5,653 bases of DNA from Oscillospiraceae bacterium (GTDB lineage: Bacteria; Bacillota; Clostridia; Oscillospirales; Ruminococcaceae): assembly GCA_017451665.1 (NCBI GenBank), contig JAFTNX010000107.1, positions 1 to 5,653 of the forward strand, read 5' to 3'. Shown here one piece after another: positions 1-4,393 of the stretch (position 1 is the first letter of the stretch; each line of letters begins with the position of its first letter). Made by a program: the position numbers and the translations under genes. The notes under the pieces are model-generated. The model was not told where the DNA came from. It did no database searches and worked only from the letters and a program-made list of their open reading frames with translations.

Positions 1-19
1 AAATTTCTCTTGCACGCAT
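1..19 (-). CDS. Start of a downstream gene, possibly Nif3-like (partial)
   Basis: An ATG at 19-17 on the minus strand opens a frame reading M-R-A-R-E-I before the window ends. It begins one base after the trmK stop codon. The last trmK codons supply a GGGTGA sequence that could act as ribosome binding site, suggesting translational coupling. In many Firmicutes trmK is followed directly by a Nif3/YqfO-family gene (dinuclear metal-centre protein) whose N-terminus is of the form M-x-V-x-D-I. The six residues and the position fit that, but six codons cannot identify a protein. The assignment is an inference from gene order. Confidence 0.35.
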
Positions 20-20
20 T

Positions 21-692
21 TTATTCACCCAAAGCCTTTCTGAGTTTTTCGGCAATTTCCTTGTCATTTTGTGCTTCCTCACATGAAAGCTTTGATTTGA
101 GCTTTCCGAAAGCTGACGCTTCATACTGACCGATTTTCTTTTTAATATATTCCCTTTCGGCAGGAAGTGTAAGGTCAAGTCCGCCTACAACCTTTTCAAA
201 CTGTCCGAATTCTTTTTTGTTTCCTGTATAAACTGCTTTCAAAACAGTATAGATGAATTTCCCGTCAATAATTGCTTTTTCGGAAGAAATTTCAAAGCCG
301 TTTTCAAAAAGAAATTCCCTCACAAGTTCACTTCTTGTCATAGGTTGCAAAACAAGTGTACAGCCGTTTATCCATTCACAGGCAGACAGAATATCACAGA
401 TAGTTTCGCCACCCATACCTGCGATAACTATATGGGTAACTCCGTCTTTATTCACGTTTTTAAGACCATCAGAAAGCACAGCCTCGATTTTTTCAGAAAG
501 GTTATGCTTTGTTATATTCTTTTTAGCAGCTTCAAGAGGACCTGTGCCTATATCAGAGGCAATCGCCCTTGGGCATATACCGTTTTCCACAAGAAAAACA
601 GGAAGATAGGCGTGGTCTGTGCCTACGTCAGCTACTACTGCTCCCTTTTCGATATAATCTGCGCAGGCAGAAAGTCTTAAATCAAGCTTCAT
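21..692 (-). CDS. trmK: tRNA (adenine(22)-N1)-methyltransferase TrmK
   Basis: A 223-residue cytosolic SAM-dependent methyltransferase of the TrmK/YqfN (COG2384) family, which makes m1A at position 22 in the D-loop region of bacterial tRNAs. The Rossmann-fold SAM site is clear: VADVGTDHAYLP at residues 20-31 (motif I), ASDIGTGPL at 45-53 and VIAGMGGETI at 89-98. LQPMT at 115-119 fills the family's LQPN-type active-site position. Residues after about 155 are charged and helical, matching the C-terminal coiled-coil domain of TrmK. Length is normal. The ATG at 692-690 has GAAAGGA about 9 bases upstream (702-708). In Bacillus the gene follows sigA; here a DUF1858 gene lies upstream instead, separated by a hairpin. 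Only about 30 bp separate that hairpin from the start codon and no good promoter is visible there, so expression by read-through is possible. Confidence 0.93.
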   Translation of the reverse strand: MKLDLRLSACADYIEKGAVVADVGTDHAYLPVFLVENGICPRAIASDIGTGPLEAAKKNITKHNLSEKIEAVLSDGLKNVNKDGVTHIVIAGMGGETICDILSACEWINGCTLVLQPMTRSELVREFLFENGFEISSEKAIIDGKFIYTVLKAVYTGNKKEFGQFEKVVGGLDLTLPAEREYIKKKIGQYEASAFGKLKSKLSCEEAQNDKEIAEKLRKALGE

Positions 693-720
693 TTATGTAA
701 ATCCTTTCGGTGAGTTTTTA

Positions 721-758
721 AAAATAAACGGCAGACTGGAAAACCATAACTGCCGTTT
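721..758 (-). terminator. Probable intrinsic terminator after the DUF1858 gene
   Basis: A 9-bp perfect stem (AAACGGCAG at 726-734 pairing with CTGCCGTTT at 750-758) encloses a 15-base loop that itself can form TGG-AAAA-CCA. On the minus strand the stem is followed by ATTTTT, a short U-run, so it would terminate transcripts leaving the DUF1858 gene leftwards. On the plus strand no U-run follows. The large loop and five-U tail suggest moderate strength, which may allow read-through into trmK. Confidence 0.55.
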
Positions 759-764
759 TAGGTA

Positions 765-971
765 CTATTTTCCTGAGAAGTGTGCGTTGAGCTTTGCAAC
801 GAGTTCGTCAGCGCTTACGCCGTGAACTTCACAAGCCTGCTCAATGGTTTCGCCTCTTGCAGAAGGACAACCGAGGCAATGCATTCCCATTTCGAGAAAA
901 TAAGGTGCAACCTCAAAATCCTGGTCAAGAATATCTCCGATAATTGTATCCTTTGTTACTTCAAAAACCAT
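765..971 (-). CDS. DUF1858 domain protein (redox-disulfide family)
   Basis: A 68-residue soluble protein that is essentially one DUF1858 domain, the family also named hybrid-cluster-protein-associated redox disulfide. The hallmark is visible: MGMHCLGCPSARGETIEQAC at residues 28-47, with a CxxC pair at Cys32 and Cys35 and a further Cys47. The N-terminal VTKDTIIGDILDQ and the helical VSADELVAKLNAHF at 52-65 are typical of the domain. There is no signal peptide or membrane segment. The ATG at 971-969 has AAGGAG (981-986) 9 bases upstream, so the start is secure. A TTGCAT-17-TATAAT promoter lies upstream and a hairpin terminator downstream, so it is probably a monocistronic or leaky unit. A thiol-redox or metal-linked role is inferred from the CxxC; the biochemical function of these stand-alone proteins is not known to me. 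Confidence 0.88.
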   Translation of the reverse strand: MVFEVTKDTIIGDILDQDFEVAPYFLEMGMHCLGCPSARGETIEQACEVHGVSADELVAKLNAHFSGK

Positions 972-1025
972 TTTTTAAAACTCCTTTTCTTTTATTTATC
1001 GTATCATAAAAAACATACCTCTATT

Positions 1026-1054
1026 ATTATAACCAATTTTGATTATAAATGCAA
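1026..1054 (-). promoter_or_regulatory. Promoter for the DUF1858 gene
   Basis: On the minus strand TTGCAT (1054-1049) is followed after exactly 17 bases by a perfect TATAAT (1031-1026). Transcription would start near 1019, giving a leader of about 48 bases before the ATG at 971. It fires away from rimO. Its sequence context mirrors that of the rimO promoter. Confidence 0.65.
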
Positions 1055-1063
1055 GACCTAAAT

Positions 1064-1098
1064 TCAATTGACAATTGACAATGGACAATTGACAATTA
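1064..1098. repeat. Tandem 7-bp repeat (ACAATTG), five units
   Basis: Reading from 1064, the sequence is tCAATTG, ACAATTG, ACAATGG, ACAATTG, ACAATTA: five consecutive heptamers, the middle and last differing by one base. The opposite end (1267-1287) holds three heptamers in inverted orientation (CAATTGT, CAACTGT, CAATTGA). The unequal unit number at the two ends suggests gain or loss of units by slippage. The tract contains TTGACA three times, but no -10 box follows at the right distance. Confidence 0.8.
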
Positions 1099-1192
1099 TG
1101 GTGTTGCCTTCGGCAACGGATTTAAATATTCAGATGGCAATTGTCTATACTTTCAACTTTCGCCTTTATAAGCCGAGTTAAAACGAGGTGAT

Positions 1193-1265
1193 AACCCTGC
1201 CACAACTCAAATTATCCTTTTTATCAAATGGATATGTGGCAGAGGTCGGTGAAACCGTCAGGGTT
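1193..1265. other. Structured non-coding segment inside the MITE-like element
   Basis: Several perfect complementary segments overlap here. CTGCCACA (1197-1204) pairs with TGTGGCAG (1235-1242), continuing after an 8-base bulge with TATCC (1213-1217) against GGATA (1230-1234). Alternatively AACCCTG (1193-1199) pairs with CAGGGTT (1259-1265), closing a junction that contains the CCACA/TGTGG arm and a second arm, CGGT-GAA-ACCG (1247-1257). The two foldings compete for the bases at 1197-1199. I cannot assign it to any known RNA family and there is no evidence that it is transcribed. Confidence 0.4.
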
Positions 1266-1297
1266 TCAATTGTCAACTGTCAATTGATAAAAAGGTC

Positions 1298-1325
1298 TTG
1301 ACTTATTTCAAATTTGGTGTAAAAT
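1298..1325 (+). promoter_or_regulatory. Promoter for rimO (probably rimO-pgsA)
   Basis: TTGACT (1298-1303) and TAAAAT (1320-1325) are separated by 16 bases. Transcription would begin near 1332, leaving a leader of about 33 bases before the rimO ATG. The spacer contains the perfect 8-bp palindrome CAAATTTG (1309-1316), which could be an operator half or chance. The promoter mirrors the divergent one at 1026-1054. Confidence 0.6.
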
Positions 1326-1364
1326 AGAAGTAACTATATGTAATTTGAAAAGGACTTAATTAAA

Positions 1365-2696
1365 ATGGCAACAAAGGTTGGATTTGTATCGCTTGGCTGT
1401 CCTAAAAATCAGGTTGACGCCGAGTGTATGATGTATAATCTCCGTCAGGAGGGTTATGAAATTATTCAGGACGCAGCTATGGGTGACGTGGTTGTGGTGA
1501 ATACCTGTGGCTTTATCGAAAGCGCAAAGCAGGAGGCAATTGACACAATTTTTGAATTTGTACTTCTCAAAAACGAAGGCAGAATCAAGGCAATTGTTAT
1601 TACCGGCTGTCTTTCTGAAAGATACAAGGACGAAATTCTAAAGGAAATCCCTGAGGTTGACGCTGTTGTGGGGCTTGGAAGCAACAAGAGCTTGGGCGAA
1701 ATCATCAGAGAAGTTCTGGCTGACAAGAAGCAGGTTACTTCTTATGGTGAAAAGGTTGACCTTGACATTGACGGAAAGAGAATTATTTCAACAGAGCCGT
1801 TTTATGCGTATCTTAAAATCGCTGAAGGCTGTGACAACTGCTGTACTTACTGTGCTATTCCATCAATCAGAGGACGTTTCCATTCAAGAACAATGGAAAG
1901 CATTATTGACGAGGCCAAGTGGCTTGCATCGGTGGGAGTGCGTGAAATTGTAGTTGTGGCGCAGGACACGACACGCTACGGCGAGGATATTTACGGCGAA
2001 AGCAGACTTCCTGAGCTTTTGACAGAGCTTTGCAAGATTGACGGAATCAAGTGGATTAGAACGCTTTATTCCTACCCTGAAAGAATTACTGACAAGTTTA
2101 TTGAAGTTCTCAAAAACGAAGAAAAGCTTGTTAAATACATTGATATGCCTATTCAGCACTGCAACGACGAGGTTTTAAAGAGAATGAACAGAAAGAGCAG
2201 TAAAAAAATGCTCACCGACCTTGTTATGAAGCTGAGAAAGGAAATTCCTGACATCACATTAAGAACAACTCTCATTGCTGGCTTCCCTGGTGAAACTGAC
2301 GAGCAGTTTGAAGAGCTTTGTGAGTTTGTAAAGGAAATGAGATTTGACAGACTTGGTTGCTTTGCTTATTCAAGAGAGGAAGGCACACCTGCTTATAACT
2401 TTGAAAATCAGATTGACGAGGACGTTAAGGAAAAGCGTGCTGAAATCGTTATGGACGAGCAGACAAGAATTTTCTATGAGCTTAACGAAAATAAAATCGG
2501 TCAGGTTGTTGAGGTTGTAACAGAGGGCTTTGACAGGCTTGCTGAATGTTATTACGGCAGAAGCGACACAGATGCGCCTGAAATCGATGGGAAAATTTTC
2601 TTTACAAGCGACAGAAAGTTAGCGATAGGCGAATTTGTAAAGGTCAGATATGACGACCTTCTTGATTTGGATTTAATTGGCGAAAGAGCAGACTGA
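1365..2696 (+). CDS. rimO: Ribosomal protein S12 methylthiotransferase RimO
   Basis: A 443-residue radical-SAM methylthiotransferase, the usual RimO length, which adds a methylthio group to the conserved aspartate of ribosomal protein S12. The N-terminal MTTase domain carries the three cysteines of the auxiliary 4Fe-4S cluster: Cys12 in SLGCPKN, Cys48 in NTCGF and Cys82 in TGCLSE. The radical-SAM motif CxxxCxxC is Cys156/Cys160/Cys163 (CDNCCTYC), followed by AIPSIRGRFHSR. Residues from about 374 form the C-terminal TRAM domain that docks the substrate. SLGCPKNQVDAE and AIPSIRG are the RimO versions of these motifs, which favours RimO over MiaB. The ATG has AAAGGA at 1349-1354, 10 bases upstream. 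pgsA follows after 51 bp without a terminator, so the two are probably co-transcribed. No key residue is missing. Confidence 0.96.
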   Translation: MATKVGFVSLGCPKNQVDAECMMYNLRQEGYEIIQDAAMGDVVVVNTCGFIESAKQEAIDTIFEFVLLKNEGRIKAIVITGCLSERYKDEILKEIPEVDAVVGLGSNKSLGEIIREVLADKKQVTSYGEKVDLDIDGKRIISTEPFYAYLKIAEGCDNCCTYCAIPSIRGRFHSRTMESIIDEAKWLASVGVREIVVVAQDTTRYGEDIYGESRLPELLTELCKIDGIKWIRTLYSYPERITDKFIEVLKNEEKLVKYIDMPIQHCNDEVLKRMNRKSSKKMLTDLVMKLRKEIPDITLRTTLIAGFPGETDEQFEELCEFVKEMRFDRLGCFAYSREEGTPAYNFENQIDEDVKEKRAEIVMDEQTRIFYELNENKIGQVVEVVTEGFDRLAECYYGRSDTDAPEIDGKIFFTSDRKLAIGEFVKVRYDDLLDLDLIGERAD

Positions 2697-2747
2697 TTTT
2701 TTGATACTTCACGCAAATACTAAAATATATTTTGAAAGGAAATTACT

Positions 2748-3290
2748 ATGAATCTTCCTAATAAGCTTACAGTTTTAAGAGTAATTATGATACCATTTTT
2801 TATGGCAGCTTTACTCATTGACAAAATCCATTTTAACATTTTTATCGCTCTTGCATTTTTTGCTATTGCATCAATCACCGACTGGTTTGACGGAAAAATC
2901 GCAAGAAAGTACAATCTTGTTACTACATTCGGAAAATTTTTAGACCCACTTGCTGACAAGATGCTTGTAATGGCAGCTGTTTGTTGTTTTTCTGCATTGG
3001 GCTGGATTGACGTTGTGGCAGTTGTTATTATTCTTGCAAGAGAATTTATGGTATCTGCTTTAAGACTTGTAACAGCAGGTGACGGTGTTGTTGTTGCAGC
3101 AGGCATCTGGGGAAAGCTCAAAACTGCTTTCACAATGATTGCAATTGTTGCTATACTTGCACTTGAAGGCTTTGGAATTCATAATATGATTATTAACGAA
3201 GTTCTCATCTGGATTTCTACTGCACTTACTATTATTTCAGGAATTCAGTATCTTGTTGCATACTGGCCACACATTGACTCATCAAAATAG
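2748..3290 (+). CDS. pgsA: CDP-diacylglycerol--glycerol-3-phosphate 3-phosphatidyltransferase PgsA
   Basis: A 180-residue integral membrane enzyme that joins CDP-diacylglycerol and glycerol 3-phosphate to phosphatidylglycerophosphate, the committed step to phosphatidylglycerol and cardiolipin. The full CDP-alcohol phosphotransferase signature is present: Asp45-x2-Asp48-Gly49-x2-Ala52-Arg53-x8-Gly62-x3-Asp66-x3-Asp70, with the four aspartates expected for two metal ions. The N-terminal MNLPNKLTVLRVIMIP and the REFMVSALR (98-106) and GKLKT (122-126) segments are typical of PgsA rather than of phosphatidylserine or cardiolipin synthases. Hydrophobic stretches near 8-24, 28-44, 72-95, 127-140 and 152-172 give about five or six membrane helices. 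The start has AAAGGA (2735-2740) 7 bases upstream. The gene sits directly behind rimO, a frequent Firmicutes order, without a strong promoter of its own. Its TAG stop overlaps a palindrome. Confidence 0.94.
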   Translation: MNLPNKLTVLRVIMIPFFMAALLIDKIHFNIFIALAFFAIASITDWFDGKIARKYNLVTTFGKFLDPLADKMLVMAAVCCFSALGWIDVVAVVIILAREFMVSALRLVTAGDGVVVAAGIWGKLKTAFTMIAIVAILALEGFGIHNMIINEVLIWISTALTIISGIQYLVAYWPHIDSSK

Positions 3291-3306
3291 CAAACGTGAC
3301 GTTTGC
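3290..3306. repeat. Perfect palindrome at the pgsA stop codon
   Basis: GCAAACGT, one G, then ACGTTTGC: 8 bp on each side, perfect, with its first base being the last base of the pgsA TAG. As RNA it would give a 7-bp stem with a UGA triloop. It is followed by ATCCTCCTCGCC, so it lacks the U-run of an intrinsic terminator. It may be an mRNA 3'-end stabiliser, a protein binding site or the end of a repeat element. Confidence 0.6.
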
Positions 3307-3410
3307 ATCCTCCTCGCCTCTGGTCTCATTTGAGAAATGAGGTACTTTTGAGTGACGGCGGTCATCGGCTCGCATAAACTCGCCTTAGAAAGACATATCG
3401 CTAAGGTTGA
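3307..3410. other. Hairpin-rich non-coding segment after pgsA
   Basis: This stretch has no convincing gene but contains several complementary pairs. CTCATTT-GAG-AAATGAG (3325-3341) is a 7-bp perfect hairpin. CCTTAG (3383-3388) pairs with CTAAGG (3401-3406) and is followed by TTGATTTTAT, a weak candidate plus-strand terminator for rimO-pgsA. CTCGCCT occurs twice as a direct repeat (3313-3319 and 3379-3385). It is more G+C-rich than the sequence immediately to its right (3411-3475). A 27-codon frame on the minus strand (3365-3282) starts MTAVTQKYLI; it lacks a well-placed ribosome binding site and runs into the pgsA end, so I do not call it a gene. Confidence 0.4.
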
Positions 3411-3416
3411 TTTTAT
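3383..3416 (+). terminator. Weak candidate terminator for rimO-pgsA
   Basis: A 6-bp stem, CCTTAG/CTAAGG (3383-3388 with 3401-3406, possibly extended by a G-U pair), has a 12-base loop and is followed by TTGATTTTAT. The interrupted U-run and long loop make it weak. It is the only terminator-like structure between pgsA and the next promoter. Confidence 0.25.
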
Positions 3417-3427
3417 AAAAATAATTC

Positions 3428-3456
3428 TTGCAAAAAAGAATAAAATATGCTAAAAT
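3428..3456 (+). promoter_or_regulatory. Promoter of the T-box-cysE-cysS operon
   Basis: TTGCAA (3428-3433) and TAAAAT (3451-3456) are spaced by the ideal 17 bases. The -10 is preceded by TGC, giving an extended -10 element. Transcription would start near 3463, a few bases before the first helix of the T-box leader, which supports this assignment. Confidence 0.75.
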
Positions 3457-3474
3457 AAATTAAATAGTTTAAAT

Positions 3475-3709
3475 GCGAAAACAAGAGTAGCAGTTTTTGT
3501 TTCATTCAGAGAGAAACGGGTTTGGTGTGACGTTTTTGAAAGGGACTGTGAAGTGCGGTTTTTGGTGGTTTAGTCCACAAGCAGAAAGGGTGAATTTGAA
3601 GTATCCCTTTTCGTATGCCTGCGTTAAAGGTTTTGAGTATAAATCGGAGTGGAACCGTAGTATTTGATGATACTGCCTCCTGTTGTGACATCACAGCAGG
3701 AGGTTTTTT
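3475..3709 (+). promoter_or_regulatory. T-box riboswitch sensing tRNA-Cys
   Basis: The leader shows a complete T-box. Stem I has a basal helix AAAAC/GTTTT (3478-3482 with 3558-3562), the loop-E strand AGTAG (3486-3490), a helix CAGTTTTT against AAGGGACTG, the distal AGAGAG bulge (3508-3513) and an apical hairpin AAACG/CGTTT around GGTTTGGTGTGA (3514-3535). The specifier loop on the 3' side contains TGAAGTGCG, where TGC (3554-3556) is a cysteine codon. Two hairpins follow: GTGG/CCAC at 3565-3578 and AAAGGG/CCCTTT at 3585-3610. The antiterminator pairs GGAG (3646-3649) with CTCC (3677-3680) and 3657-3663 with 3670-3676 around a 7-base bulge TGGAACC. In that bulge TGGA (3650-3653) complements UCCA, the end of a tRNA with discriminator U73, as in tRNA-Cys. 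Uncharged tRNA-Cys should stabilise the antiterminator and switch on cysE-cysS. Confidence 0.95.
3676..3709 (+). terminator. Intrinsic terminator of the T-box leader
   Basis: A 12-bp stem with one G-U pair (CCTCCTG at 3676-3682 pairing with CAGGAGG at 3697-3703, continued inwards by TTGTGA/TCACAG) is followed by six Ts at 3704-3709. Its 5' strand overlaps the 3' strand of the antiterminator, so the two structures are mutually exclusive as required for a T-box switch. Confidence 0.95.
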
Positions 3710-3718
3710 ATTTACAGA

Positions 3719-3724
3719 AAGGAG
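3719..3724 (+). promoter_or_regulatory. Ribosome binding site that fixes the cysE start
   Basis: AAGGAG lies 7 bases before the ATG at 3732. It is only 1 base from the in-frame ATG at 3726 and about 100 bases downstream of the in-frame ATG at 3615. It therefore selects 3732 and shows that upstream start choices are wrong. Confidence 0.85.
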
Positions 3725-3731
3725 AATGTGT

Positions 3732-4382
3732 ATGTCCTTTATTAAAAACATCAAGGCTGATATTCAGTCGATAAAAGAGCGTGACCCTGCTGCAAAAAGC
3801 GGGCTCGAAATAATCCTCACCTATTCGGGTGTTCACGCAGTTATTTTATACAGAATTGCTCACAAATTTTACGAAAAAGGTAACACTACCACGGCGAGAA
3901 TTATTTCCCAGTTTGCAAGATTTTTAACGGGAATTGAAATTCACCCTGGGGCAAAAATCGGCAAGGGACTTCTCATCGACCACGGAAGTGGAGTGGTTAT
4001 CGGAGAAACTGCTGAAATCGGCGACAACTGTCTTATCTATCAGGGGGTTACTCTTGGTGGTACAGGTAAGGACAGCGGAAAGCGTCACCCTACTCTCGGG
4101 GACAACGTAATGGTTGGAAGCGGTGCTAAAATTTTAGGGCCTTTTAAGGTTGGCGACGGAGCAAAAATCGCTGCAAACGCTGTTGTATTGGAGGAGGTTC
4201 CACCATACTGCACAGCAGTGGGTGTTCCTGCGAGAATTGCAAGAAAGAACAAGGTCAGAAACAGCGACCTTGACCAGATTCACATTCCTGACCCTGTTTC
4301 ACAGGAGCTTTGCAAGCACATCAATATGATTGAAAAGCTGTCAAAGAGAGTTTCGGAGCTTGAAGAAAAATTAGACAAATAG
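3732..4382 (+). CDS. cysE: Serine O-acetyltransferase (short CysE/EpsC type)
   Basis: A 216-residue cytosolic enzyme that acetylates L-serine with acetyl-CoA to O-acetylserine, the first step of cysteine synthesis. A helical N-terminal region (1-65) leads into a left-handed beta-helix of hexapeptide repeats, from IEIHPGAKIGKG (68-79) to about 170. The family signature is clear: DHGSGVVIGETAEIGD with the catalytic His84, YQGVTLGGTG (103-112) and GKRHP (116-120) for substrate and CoA binding, and VGVPARI (163-169). About 45 residues follow, with a charged C-terminal helix (LSKRVSELEEKL) that looks coiled-coil-like. The protein ends in EEKLDK and lacks the terminal isoleucine that binds CysK in enterobacteria. 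The frame is open back to an ATG at 3615, but that start lies inside the T-box; the ribosome binding site at 3719-3724 points to 3732. The gene is under T-box control and followed closely by cysS. Confidence 0.94.
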   Translation: MSFIKNIKADIQSIKERDPAAKSGLEIILTYSGVHAVILYRIAHKFYEKGNTTTARIISQFARFLTGIEIHPGAKIGKGLLIDHGSGVVIGETAEIGDNCLIYQGVTLGGTGKDSGKRHPTLGDNVMVGSGAKILGPFKVGDGAKIAANAVVLEEVPPYCTAVGVPARIARKNKVRNSDLDQIHIPDPVSQELCKHINMIEKLSKRVSELEEKLDK

Positions 4383-4393
4383 GAGAGAAAATT

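Larger units (their letters stand above)
1064..1287. mobile_element. MITE-like non-coding element with terminal inverted repeats
   Basis: The ends at 1064-1084 and 1267-1287 are inverted copies of each other with 19 of 21 positions identical. Both are built of 7-bp units of the form ACAATTG. No open reading frame of note lies between them. The interior holds a perfect 6-bp hairpin (GTTGCC-TTC-GGCAAC, 1103-1117) and a structured segment at 1193-1265. Size, lack of coding capacity and terminal inverted repeats fit a non-autonomous MITE-type repeat. Tracts of CAATTGACAATTGAC type are, to my knowledge, frequent in intergenic regions of gut Clostridia, but I could not search for copies. No convincing target-site duplication is visible: TA occurs on both sides, which is uninformative in A+T-rich DNA. 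Confidence 0.5.
1016..1332. repeat. Extended imperfect inverted repeat including both divergent promoters
   Basis: Outside the 21-bp terminal repeats the flanks are also mirror-related in three blocks. AGGTCTTG (minus, 1059-1052) equals 1293-1300 with 8/8 matches. CAAAATTGGT (minus, 1041-1032) matches 1309-1318 with 9/10. AATAGAGGTA (minus, 1025-1016) matches 1323-1332 with 9/10. Spacing differs by about two bases between blocks. The arms therefore run from each -35 region to near each transcription start, about 65-70 bp per arm. Whether the promoters belong to the repeat element or are a separately mirrored pair cannot be decided from one copy. Confidence 0.55.

Noticed and set aside
253..680. 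Plus-strand open frames opposite trmK
   Set aside because: They are shadows on the antisense strand of a clearly conserved gene, without recognisable domains or ribosome binding sites.
1068..1094. Three TTGACA hexamers as -35 boxes of an element-internal promoter
   Set aside because: No -10-like hexamer lies 16-18 bases downstream of any copy; the hexamers are a by-product of the heptamer repeat.
1064..1098. Short tandem repeats that could be taken for a CRISPR-like array
   Set aside because: The units are 7 bp and directly adjacent, with no spacers, and no cas genes are present.
1103..1117. GTTGCC-TTC-GGCAAC hairpin as a terminator
   Set aside because: It is followed by GGATTTAAAT rather than a U-run on the plus strand, and no U-run follows on the minus strand.
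1193..1265. tRNA or tRNA-like gene in the intergenic element
   Set aside because: There is no GTTCRANNC T-loop, no 7-bp acceptor stem with CCA and no anticodon arm of the right size.
2697..2747. Separate promoter for pgsA (TTGATA at 2701 with TAAAAT at 2721 or TATATT at 2726)
   Set aside because: Spacings of 14 and 19 bases are poor, and A+T-rich sequence gives such pairs by chance; co-transcription with rimO is simpler.
3290..3306. Palindrome after pgsA as an intrinsic terminator
   Set aside because: The stem is good but ATCCTCCTCGCC follows, with no U-run.
3282..3365. 27-codon minus-strand ORF overlapping the pgsA end
   Set aside because: There is no properly spaced ribosome binding site or promoter, it is very short, and it coincides with hairpin-forming sequence; noted only as a possible repeat signature.
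3506..3754. Minus-strand frame across the T-box leader
   Set aside because: The region is fully explained by the T-box and its terminator; the frame has no conserved features.
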